Assembly (NCBI GenBank): GCA_046155605.1
Contig: JBJXFQ010000022.1
Location: 1-55,634 of the forward strand
DNA from: JAEUIZ01 sp046155605
GTDB taxonomy: Bacteria > Planctomycetota > Phycisphaerae > Phycisphaerales > UBA1924
Reading direction: 5' to 3'
DNA length: 55,634 bases
The translations under genes and the position numbers were made by a program. Positions within the stretch are counted from its first letter, which is position 1. Each line of letters opens with the position of its first letter. The notes beneath the pieces are model-generated. The model saw only the letters and a program-made list of their open reading frames with translations, searched no databases and had not been told where the DNA came from. Positions 49,654 through 55,634 of the stretch are shown one piece after another.

Positions 49654-50405
49654 CGCAATAGCCCCCATACGGCGTTGGCTGCCGTCACGATCGTGCCGCC
49701 GACCGTCGCTGTCGACGGTCGGTGCCGATGGTCGGCGACTATCGACGAGCGCACTGGACTTGGAGCAGTGGTCGATCGTGCGGGTGCGCCACACTCTGGG
49801 CACGCTTGGGCAGATGGAACCGGATATCCGCAGGACGCACATTGCCCCCGTCGCGTTCGCATGGCACGGCGGATTACTCGCCAGCCGAACAATGCGAACC
49901 ACAGTCCACCGGCCAGAAACGCCGTATTCACCGCTAGGCCGACAGGAAGAGGTCGCACCGGTAGGTACCGTCTCGGGATCGGCCGTAACACCGAACCTTG
50001 CGGGATCGTGATTCCGTCAAGCAGCCAGATTCTCCCCTGCCAACCTCGGCCCATCTGTTCCGCTCGCACCGTGTACTTTATCTGCTCACGATGCTCATGT
50101 ATTACACGGCACTCGAACGCCGGCAGGGGCCAACCTGATCGCAAACGGTCTGTCACGCCGCGATTGACACCAGGAGGCCAAATCTCAATCTGTGAGTAAT
50201 CTACACGAACACCCACCCCTTTCTCAAAGCTGGCAAACACATAAGTACCAAGTTGCTTCCCCGGCACCAATGACGGACCAGAAGTGGGCGACCAAAGCGC
50301 GGTCGCCCATGCGGAAGCAACGGCGAGCAGGCAGCCAACCAGCATGCACGCCGCCACGCGGATGGCACTGCGGCGCCTTCTCGTCTTGAAACCCGGGCCG
50401 CTCAC
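49650..50405 (-). CDS. Zinc-ribbon membrane protein of the MoxR operon
   Basis: The 251-residue protein has two hydrophobic segments (AIRVAACMLVGCLLAVASAW and VGLAVNTAFLAGGLWFALFG) flanking an extracytoplasmic domain of about 120 residues. A cytoplasmic zinc ribbon CASCGYPVPSAQACPECG follows. It starts at GTG 50405, overlapping the DUF58 stop (GTGA), and its stop overlaps the BatA-like ATG (ATGA), so it is coupled on both sides. It is AT-richer than its neighbours. Function is unknown. Confidence 0.7.
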   Translation of the reverse strand: MSGPGFKTRRRRSAIRVAACMLVGCLLAVASAWATALWSPTSGPSLVPGKQLGTYVFASFEKGVGVRVDYSQIEIWPPGVNRGVTDRLRSGWPLPAFECRVIHEHREQIKYTVRAEQMGRGWQGRIWLLDGITIPQGSVLRPIPRRYLPVRPLPVGLAVNTAFLAGGLWFALFGWRVIRRAMRTRRGQCASCGYPVPSAQACPECGAPARSTTAPSPVRSSIVADHRHRPSTATVGGTIVTAANAVWGLLR

Positions 50406-51424
50406 TGCAATAGCCCCCTCTTCCTCAAATAATCCAAGATCAGTACATCAATCGCCGTATCCGTCCGCACCGTGAGCAGATTAATCTCCCGCCGCGCGCA
50501 GAACTCACGCAGTTGATCGCAATACGCCCCGAGATTCGCCTTATATCGCTTCAGCAGCGGTGCCGAGATTGTCACCTCGGCCTGGTCGCCGTCCTCGATG
50601 TCCTTGAGCCGCAGGTCGCCCGCGATGTCCGGCTCCAACTCCTGCGGCGACAGCACCTGCAACAAAAACAGGTCATATCCGCGGCCCAGAAGCATCCGCA
50701 ACCCCGTCTCGTAGCCCTCCTTGATGAAGAAATCGGACATCACGACCATCACGCCCTTGCCGCGCCGCGTCAGCGCGACGCGCCGGCAGCACTCCGTGAA
50801 CGGCACCGACGACGCCGGGCGCAGCGAACATAAGAACCGCGAAAGATCGTGCGTCCGCCGGCGACCGCGCAGGTCGCGCACGGCGGCCAAGAGCGACGGA
50901 GTGACGAACCGACCGAGCGACGCAGGGTCAGAGCCCGACGCTGAGCCTGCCCCGCCTTCCCCTTCGTCCCTTCGTCCCCCCGTCCCTTCGTCCCTTCCGA
51001 TCTCGCCCCCCATCGCGCTCACGGTGACGCGATTGAGGTTCACGAGGCCGATGTAGCCCAGCGCCATCGCGAGTCGCTGCATGAAGAGGAACTTGTTGGG
51101 CTGGCCGCAATCCGCCGACGCCGAGCAATCGATGACGATGTGCAGCGCGAGGTCCTCCTCCTCCAGAAACAGTTTCAAAAACAGCTTGTCGAGCCGGCCG
51201 AAGATGTTCCAGTCGATGTGCCGCAGGTCGTCGCCCTCGACATACGGCCTGTGGTCGGCAAACTCGACCGATTCGCCGCGTTTCTTCGACCGCCGTTCGC
51301 CCTTGAGTTTGCCGGCAAAGATCTTCTTCGACGTGTAATCAAGCCGCGAGATCTTGGCGATGAGCGGCGCATCGAGGAGGTCCTCGAGGGCTTTCGGACG
51401 CGTGATGGATTGTGTGCGCTGCAT
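50402..51424 (-). CDS. DUF58-family protein with in-frame repeat insert
   Basis: The 340-residue protein has the DUF58 signature (RRSKKRGESVEFADHRPYVE, GDDLRHIDWNIFGRLDKLFL) and a VWA-like part (IVIDCSASADCG, GVMVVMSDFF). About 38 residues, near 141-179 (GRDEGTGGRRDEGEGGAGSA and following), are low-complexity and encoded by an imperfect palindrome. In relatives this linker before LRGRRRTHDL is shorter as I recall. DUF58 proteins pair with MoxR. Its start is 1 bp from the stop of the HEPN-like gene. Confidence 0.88.
   Translation of the reverse strand: MQRTQSITRPKALEDLLDAPLIAKISRLDYTSKKIFAGKLKGERRSKKRGESVEFADHRPYVEGDDLRHIDWNIFGRLDKLFLKLFLEEEDLALHIVIDCSASADCGQPNKFLFMQRLAMALGYIGLVNLNRVTVSAMGGEIGRDEGTGGRRDEGEGGAGSASGSDPASLGRFVTPSLLAAVRDLRGRRRTHDLSRFLCSLRPASSVPFTECCRRVALTRRGKGVMVVMSDFFIKEGYETGLRMLLGRGYDLFLLQVLSPQELEPDIAGDLRLKDIEDGDQAEVTISAPLLKRYKANLGAYCDQLREFCARREINLLTVRTDTAIDVLILDYLRKRGLLQ
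50891..50998 (-). repeat. Palindromic in-frame element inside the DUF58 gene
   Basis: Read on the minus strand, one arm (50998 leftwards) starts GGAAGGGACGAAGGGACGGG. The other arm (50891 rightwards on the plus strand) reads GAGCGACGGAGTGACGAACC and so on. GACG recurs at matching positions in both arms over about 36 bp. The first arm matches the left arm of the sucD element in about 33 of 39 positions by eye. The reading frame stays open. Confidence 0.7.
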
Positions 51425-51425
51425 G

Positions 51426-52100
51426 CTATTCGTCCAAGCGTCCAGCTGAGAGTTGTTCTGCCGCCAACCCCGCCTCGATTAGGCAAACGAACCTTGCTGC
51501 TTCTGCACGGACCTGTGAGTCTGTATGCATGCCGCTCCAGTTAGAGAACACAGTTCGCCCAAACTCGCTCCCTACCGACACTACGTCCTTCGCGAAGCCA
51601 ACGACATTTGTCACCGTGAATCGCACGGTCTTGGCCTCGATGCGCTCCCGCATGTCAGAGTGCGCTTCGTACCAGTGACGTATCGGCTGAAGCGAGTCCT
51701 TCCACCGCCTGTCCGCCTGAAGCCGACTGACTTCAGAAGTCAAGTGATTCATTAGGTCGGCTTGCAGCGTCGCGTAGTTAGGATCGTCATGTTTGATCCA
51801 CTCCAAATACCCCTGAAGGCTGAGATTGAATCGATCCTTCCGTGCGGTCGGAGCATCCAGCAGCCGCCCAAGCGCGAGAATCAAAGATGACATAAGGGCC
51901 TTTGCCACCAGAGTCGCAAAGCCCGGACCGACCTCGTTAAGGGCATCCACGCCGCGTTTAGCCCACACCATCTCTTCCAGTATGTCGACGTAGTGCTCTA
52001 CGAGTCGAATATCTGTCGAGAGCTTGTTCCATCGCGCGTACCGTCGATTCTCAGGGAACTCTGGTCGTTCCAACATTGCTGTGCTCTCTGTGTTGTCCAT
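51426..52100 (-). CDS. HEPN/AbiU2-like protein inserted in the MoxR operon
   Basis: The 224-residue helical protein contains ALMSSLILALGRLLDAPTAR and FNLSLQGYLEWIKHD, a pattern I recall from HEPN_AbiU2 proteins (phage abortive infection). A candidate HEPN motif R-x5-H occurs in IRHWYEAHSDM near residue 139. No membrane segment or signal is seen. GGAGG lies 4 bp before the ATG. It is 17 bp after moxR and 1 bp before the DUF58 gene, fully inside the operon. Its base composition is AT-richer than both neighbours, pointing to acquisition. The family call is tentative. Confidence 0.55.
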   Translation of the reverse strand: MDNTESTAMLERPEFPENRRYARWNKLSTDIRLVEHYVDILEEMVWAKRGVDALNEVGPGFATLVAKALMSSLILALGRLLDAPTARKDRFNLSLQGYLEWIKHDDPNYATLQADLMNHLTSEVSRLQADRRWKDSLQPIRHWYEAHSDMRERIEAKTVRFTVTNVVGFAKDVVSVGSEFGRTVFSNWSGMHTDSQVRAEAARFVCLIEAGLAAEQLSAGRLDE

Positions 52101-52117
52101 GCGTCCTCCGCGTACTC

Positions 52118-53164
52118 TTACACCCCCACCCGCTCCTTCACCGGCTCCGTCGGCGTCAGTTCCAGGATCTGCCGAACGATCGCATCCGGATCGACCCGAT
52201 CCGCCTCGGCCTCAAAGTTCAGGATCAGCCTGTGCCGCAGCGCGAGCAGCGCCACATCCCGCACGTCCTTATTTCCCACGTGGTACCGTCCATCCGTCAT
52301 CGCCTTCACCTTCGCCCCGAGCAACAGCGCCTGGGCCGCTCGCGGCGAGGCCCCGCACCGCACATACTTATTCGTCGGCCCGCCCGCCCCGCCCGCCGCA
52401 AACTGCCCCTCTGGATGCGTCGCCAGCACCAGCCGCGACACATATTCCTTCACATGCGGCGCGACGACGACGCCACGCACCAACTGCTGCGCCGCCAGAA
52501 TCGCCGGCCCATCGAGAATCTTCAGCGCCTCGGGCGTCTTGGCACCCGTTGTGCGGTCGAGGATTGTCATCAGGTCTTCGAGCTGCGAATAGCCGACGAC
52601 GATCTTGAACATGAACCGGTCCATCTGCGCTTCGGGCAGCGGATACGTTCCCTCCTGCTCGATCGGATTCTGCGTCGCGAGCACGATGAACGGCTCGGCT
52701 AACTTATATGTCGTCCCGCCGCTCGTCACCGCGTGCTCCTGCATCGCCTCGAGCAGCGCCGATTGCGTCTTGGGCGTCGCGCGGTTGATCTCGTCGGCCA
52801 GCACCACCTGGGCGAAGATCGGCCCGCGCTGAAACTGGAACGCCCGCCGACCCGTCTGCGGATCCTCCGTCACGATATTCGTCCCGATCACGTCCGCCGG
52901 CATCAGGTCCGGCGTGAACTGCACGCGATTGAACGGCAGCGACAGGCACTGGCTCAGGGTCCGCACGAGCAGCGTCTTCCCCAGCCCGGGCACGCCCTCG
53001 AGCAAGACGTTTCCGCCCGCGAAAAGGCACGTCAAAACGCCCTCGACCACGGGCTTGTGCCCCACGACGACCTTGCCGATCTCGTCGAGCAGCTTGGTGA
53101 ACGTGTCGCGAAAGGCCTCGCACTTGGCGCGAACCTCGGCGGGCGTGTTCGGATCGGTCGGCAT
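52118..53164 (-). CDS. MoxR-family AAA+ ATPase
   Basis: The 348-residue ATPase has Walker A GVPGLGKT near residue 56, Walker B VLADEINRATPKTQSALLEA near 122, sensor 1 VLATQNPIEQEGTYPLPEAQ and the MoxR lid domain ending ALLALRHRLILNFEAEADRV. MoxR proteins are chaperone-like and work with DUF58 and VWA proteins. AAGGAG lies 7 bp before ATG 53164; a TTG at 53170 is also in frame. It opens the operon after a 219-bp repeat-filled gap. Confidence 0.95.
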   Translation of the reverse strand: MPTDPNTPAEVRAKCEAFRDTFTKLLDEIGKVVVGHKPVVEGVLTCLFAGGNVLLEGVPGLGKTLLVRTLSQCLSLPFNRVQFTPDLMPADVIGTNIVTEDPQTGRRAFQFQRGPIFAQVVLADEINRATPKTQSALLEAMQEHAVTSGGTTYKLAEPFIVLATQNPIEQEGTYPLPEAQMDRFMFKIVVGYSQLEDLMTILDRTTGAKTPEALKILDGPAILAAQQLVRGVVVAPHVKEYVSRLVLATHPEGQFAAGGAGGPTNKYVRCGASPRAAQALLLGAKVKAMTDGRYHVGNKDVRDVALLALRHRLILNFEAEADRVDPDAIVRQILELTPTEPVKERVGV

Positions 53165-53187
53165 CGTCAAACTCCTTAGATCAAATC

Positions 53188-53383
53188 AAACTCACCGTAG
53201 AGTCGCAGAGTCGCAGAGAGCGCAGAGACAAAAACAATGGGATGTGACGCACCATCTGCCGGCGGGGCGATCCGCGGCGGCGTGTGCTTTGGATAACTGT
53301 CTATGCATTGTGCCGTTCCATTGCCTCGCCTTCGTTCCTTTATCTTCTCAGCGCCCTCTGCGACTCTGCGGTGAATCTGTTCT
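53188..53383. repeat. Palindromic intergenic element with CAGAG-rich ends
   Basis: The left end reads CTCACCGTAGAGTCGCAGAG and continues TCGCAGAGAGCGCAGAG. The right end reads CCCTCTGCGACTCTGCGGTG, its inverse complement with few differences. Internal CAATGGGA and TTCCATTG pair as well. It fills the space between the VWA/GATase gene and moxR. A shorter relative is at 21571-21660. Confidence 0.75.
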
Positions 53384-55634
53384 TCACTCCTTCATCTCGT
53401 CCTGCGCCCTCTTCTTCGCCTTCATCAGCCGCGACAGCGACTCATCCGGCTTCCCCTCCGGCTTCGCGCCCGGCTTGGCCGCGCCCTCCGCCGCCGGCTT
53501 CTGCTCCCCGCCCACCGCGATCGGCCCGCTCTTGCCCACTCGATCCTTCGGCGCCTCGAACTTCGCCTTCGCGCTCGCCGAGGTCGTCGCTCGCGCCGCG
53601 TTGTCCAAGGCGCCCTGCGCCTCCTGTTGCGCGTCGCGCATCACCGCCGCGTCCGCCCGCCGCGCCATCTGCGCCTTGGCCGCGTCGCGCGCCTGCCGCA
53701 GCGTGTCCATCTGCTGCGCGCTCCTCTCTCGGCCTGCGCGGAATAACTTCGCCACCGACGCCGCGATCAGCGGCACGTCGATCCGCACCCGCCTCACGCC
53801 CACATCCACCAGGAACAGCGTCAACCCCGCCAGCGCGAGCAGAATCCAGATCGGCCGCGTCGCCACCGGCATCTTCAGCCCCTCACGCCGCCACAACCCA
53901 TCCTTTGTCGGTTCTCCCGTCAGCACCCGCCCGCCCGTCATCGACGCGACCTGCGTCAGCAGCGGCGCGTTGTCCGTCAGCGCCCGAAACTCGTCCGCAA
54001 ACGGCTTCGTCACCGCCGCCTGCACCGATCCTTCCATCACCCCGCCCCCCGCCGCCCCCGGATTCGGTGCCGCGTACCGCATCGACAGCACATACGACCC
54101 CGCGTCCTTCGATGCAAACCGTCCCTCGTACCGTCCCGGCCCGACCTGCTGCAACTCGACATCCTGCCCCCCGCCGCCCGGCATCGCCACGCGCCCACGG
54201 AACCGCGCGAAGTTCAGCCGCTCGCCCGCGGCGTCGAGCGCGTCCACGATCACGCGCGTCTCGTCGCCCACCTTCTCCGTGCTCACGCGGAGGTTCGCCG
54301 AGCCGCTCGGCCGCATGATCCAGCGCAGGTGCTGCTCCCAGAACGCGCGAAACCCGCTCCACCCGACCCACGCCGGTTGCCAGCGCGTGCTCGCGTCCGA
54401 CGTGAACGCCATCACGCGCCCGAGGCCATATTGCCACTGCGCCGAGATCGGGTCGCTCTCCTTCCCGCGCAGCGTCACCATCGCCAGCCCTTCGCGCTCG
54501 CCCGTCACCACATACCCCGACATCGCCGGAAAGCCCGTGAAGCCGCGCATCGTCTCGCTGATTCCCCCCGTAAACGCCGGCACGAATGGGTCGCCCTCCC
54601 AGATCAGGGACCGCTTTACCGTCTGCGCTTCCTTGATGAAGATCTGCACGATGTTGCCCAGGCCGCCCTGCGTCGTTACCTCATAATGTCTTCCGCCCGT
54701 CTGCTGCGCGATGTTCTGCAGTTTCTTAAGGTCCGACGTGTTGTGCGGATAGACCCCCACCGTCGAGATCGTCACCTTCGCTTTCTTATATCGCTGCAAC
54801 AGCCCCTGGCTCGGCATCCCCGCGTCGCCGTCTGTGATCATGATCACGTGCTTCGCCCCCGCGTCCACCTGCTCCAGCCCCGCCAGCGCCAGCGTCAGGT
54901 GCGGGGCATAGTCCGGCATGTCGCCGAACACCAACTTTCCGATCGAACGCCGGATCGCCCCGCCGTCGCCCACCTCGCTGAGCGGGTGTACCCACGTCGA
55001 TTGCGCCCCGCCCGTAAACTCGATGATTCCCGCCAGGTCCAGCCGCGACAGCGCGTCCACCGCCGCCTGCGCCGTCTTCTTCCCATACGACACCCCGTCG
55101 GGCATCTCGATCGAGTGCATCACCAGAACCAGCGCCCCGCGCGGCATCTGCCGCTTCTGCGGCGGGTCCAACTTCACCGGCAACGCATCCTCCAGCGGCG
55201 AGCCGATCCACCCGCCCGCCCCGAAACTCTCCGGCCCGCCAAGCATCACCAGCCCGCCACCCGTCTCATGCACATACTGCCGCAGATCCTCCATCTGCTG
55301 CTGGCTGAAGTTGAACGCCGGCTCGTTCGCCAGGATGATCGCGTCATACCCGTTCAGTTCCGTCAGCGACTTCGGCGCCTGATCCGCCGCGATCACCTCC
55401 GTCGCGATCTTGGCCTCTGTCAGCGCCTTGATCAGCGCCTCCACGCCCTCGCTGTTCTCCGTAATCACCAACACCTTGCCCTGGCTCGACACAAACGTCA
55501 CCGCCAACGCCTCGTTGTTCTCCGCGATCGTGTCCGTCCCCGAGTCCGCTTCAAACACCGCCCGAAACTTCTGCGGCCCGCCCCGCGTCACCGTGATCGG
55601 CACCGGGATCACGTTGCTCCCCTTCGCCAGCACC
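53384..55634 (-). CDS. Membrane protein with GATase-like and VWA-like domains (5' end missing)
   Basis: At least 749 residues; the gene runs off the right edge. It begins inside a CARDB-like beta domain (RAVFEADSGTDTIAENNEAL), then a GATase-like segment (YDAIILANEPAFNFSQQQME, GGGLVMLGGPESFGAGGW). A VWA-like domain (ALVLVMHSIEMPDGVSYGKK, KHVIMITDGDAGMPSQG), another beta domain, a membrane helix (PIWILLALAGLTLFLVDVGV) and a lysine/alanine-rich tail follow. The MIDAS DxSxS is replaced by MHSIEM. It precedes moxR on the same strand. Confidence 0.85.
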   Translation of the reverse strand, partial: VLAKGSNVIPVPITVTRGGPQKFRAVFEADSGTDTIAENNEALAVTFVSSQGKVLVITENSEGVEALIKALTEAKIATEVIAADQAPKSLTELNGYDAIILANEPAFNFSQQQMEDLRQYVHETGGGLVMLGGPESFGAGGWIGSPLEDALPVKLDPPQKRQMPRGALVLVMHSIEMPDGVSYGKKTAQAAVDALSRLDLAGIIEFTGGAQSTWVHPLSEVGDGGAIRRSIGKLVFGDMPDYAPHLTLALAGLEQVDAGAKHVIMITDGDAGMPSQGLLQRYKKAKVTISTVGVYPHNTSDLKKLQNIAQQTGGRHYEVTTQGGLGNIVQIFIKEAQTVKRSLIWEGDPFVPAFTGGISETMRGFTGFPAMSGYVVTGEREGLAMVTLRGKESDPISAQWQYGLGRVMAFTSDASTRWQPAWVGWSGFRAFWEQHLRWIMRPSGSANLRVSTEKVGDETRVIVDALDAAGERLNFARFRGRVAMPGGGGQDVELQQVGPGRYEGRFASKDAGSYVLSMRYAAPNPGAAGGGVMEGSVQAAVTKPFADEFRALTDNAPLLTQVASMTGGRVLTGEPTKDGLWRREGLKMPVATRPIWILLALAGLTLFLVDVGVRRVRIDVPLIAASVAKLFRAGRERSAQQMDTLRQARDAAKAQMARRADAAVMRDAQQEAQGALDNAARATTSASAKAKFEAPKDRVGKSGPIAVGGEQKPAAEGAAKPGAKPEGKPDESLSRLMKAKKRAQDEMKE

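Overview
The window is GC-rich, almost fully coding DNA from a bacterium that looks like a planctomycete of the class Phycisphaerae. Seven exported proteins end in a duplicated cysteine-containing repeat with the core ANCDGS...LNVNDFxCF and a terminal GC or GCP. From memory this is the domain that public annotation calls the GC-type dockerin and finds mainly in Phycisphaerae. Other fitting signs are three zinc-ribbon membrane proteins of the CPxCxYxxRGxxxxxCPECG type, a chlamydial Hc1-like histone, a pseudopilin-like H-x9-DG type protein and a MoxR/DUF58/BatA gene cluster. No rRNA, tRNA or CRISPR array was seen, and no stretch above 300 bases lacks a gene.

Layout. 1-120: frameshifted end of an IS5-type transposase, followed by a strong terminator. 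256-5933: surface polysaccharide genes (two glycosyltransferases, a methyltransferase, a WcaF-like acetyltransferase, an FAD oxidoreductase) and a small zinc-ribbon protein. 5987-7760: an AT-richer restriction-modification pair, a D12 adenine methylase converging on a NotI-family endonuclease. 7858-17087: housekeeping and exported enzymes (prolyl oligopeptidase, HAF-repeat dockerin protein, M19 dipeptidase, SucD with a 48-codon palindromic insert, a Fic protein with an operator-like repeat cluster, an Hc1-like histone, a FabZ-like dehydratase, ManA).

17096-19923: a second AT-richer block. A MauE/DoxX-like membrane protein, an anchored secreted protein and a ten-cysteine secreted protein form one operon behind a near-consensus promoter, divergent from a pseudopilin-like gene. 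20026-33854: SPOR-like protein, FlgM, FG-GAP protein, PhoX-like dockerin protein, M28 peptidase, beta-propeller dockerin protein, a double-thioredoxin TlpA protein, a TonB-like operon, a methyltransferase and a CoA-transferase B subunit. 34103-41572: four co-directional dockerin proteins in tandem (subtilase, agmatine-deiminase fold, kelch-like, FG-GAP).

41646-55634, all on the minus strand: a ferredoxin, then a long operon reading from right to left. It holds a partial VWA/GATase-like protein, MoxR, a HEPN/AbiU2-like protein, DUF58, a zinc-ribbon protein, a BatA-type VWA protein, a large exported protein, an ABC ATPase and an ABC permease. Many junctions are ATGA or GTGA overlaps. The HEPN-like gene sits between MoxR and DUF58, where one does not expect it.

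The strongest leads are: an in-frame palindromic repeat family shared by sucD and the DUF58 gene; the ten-cysteine/MauE operon; the HEPN gene inside the MoxR operon; the NotI-like enzyme with an adenine methylase; the fic operator cluster; and the tandem dockerin array.
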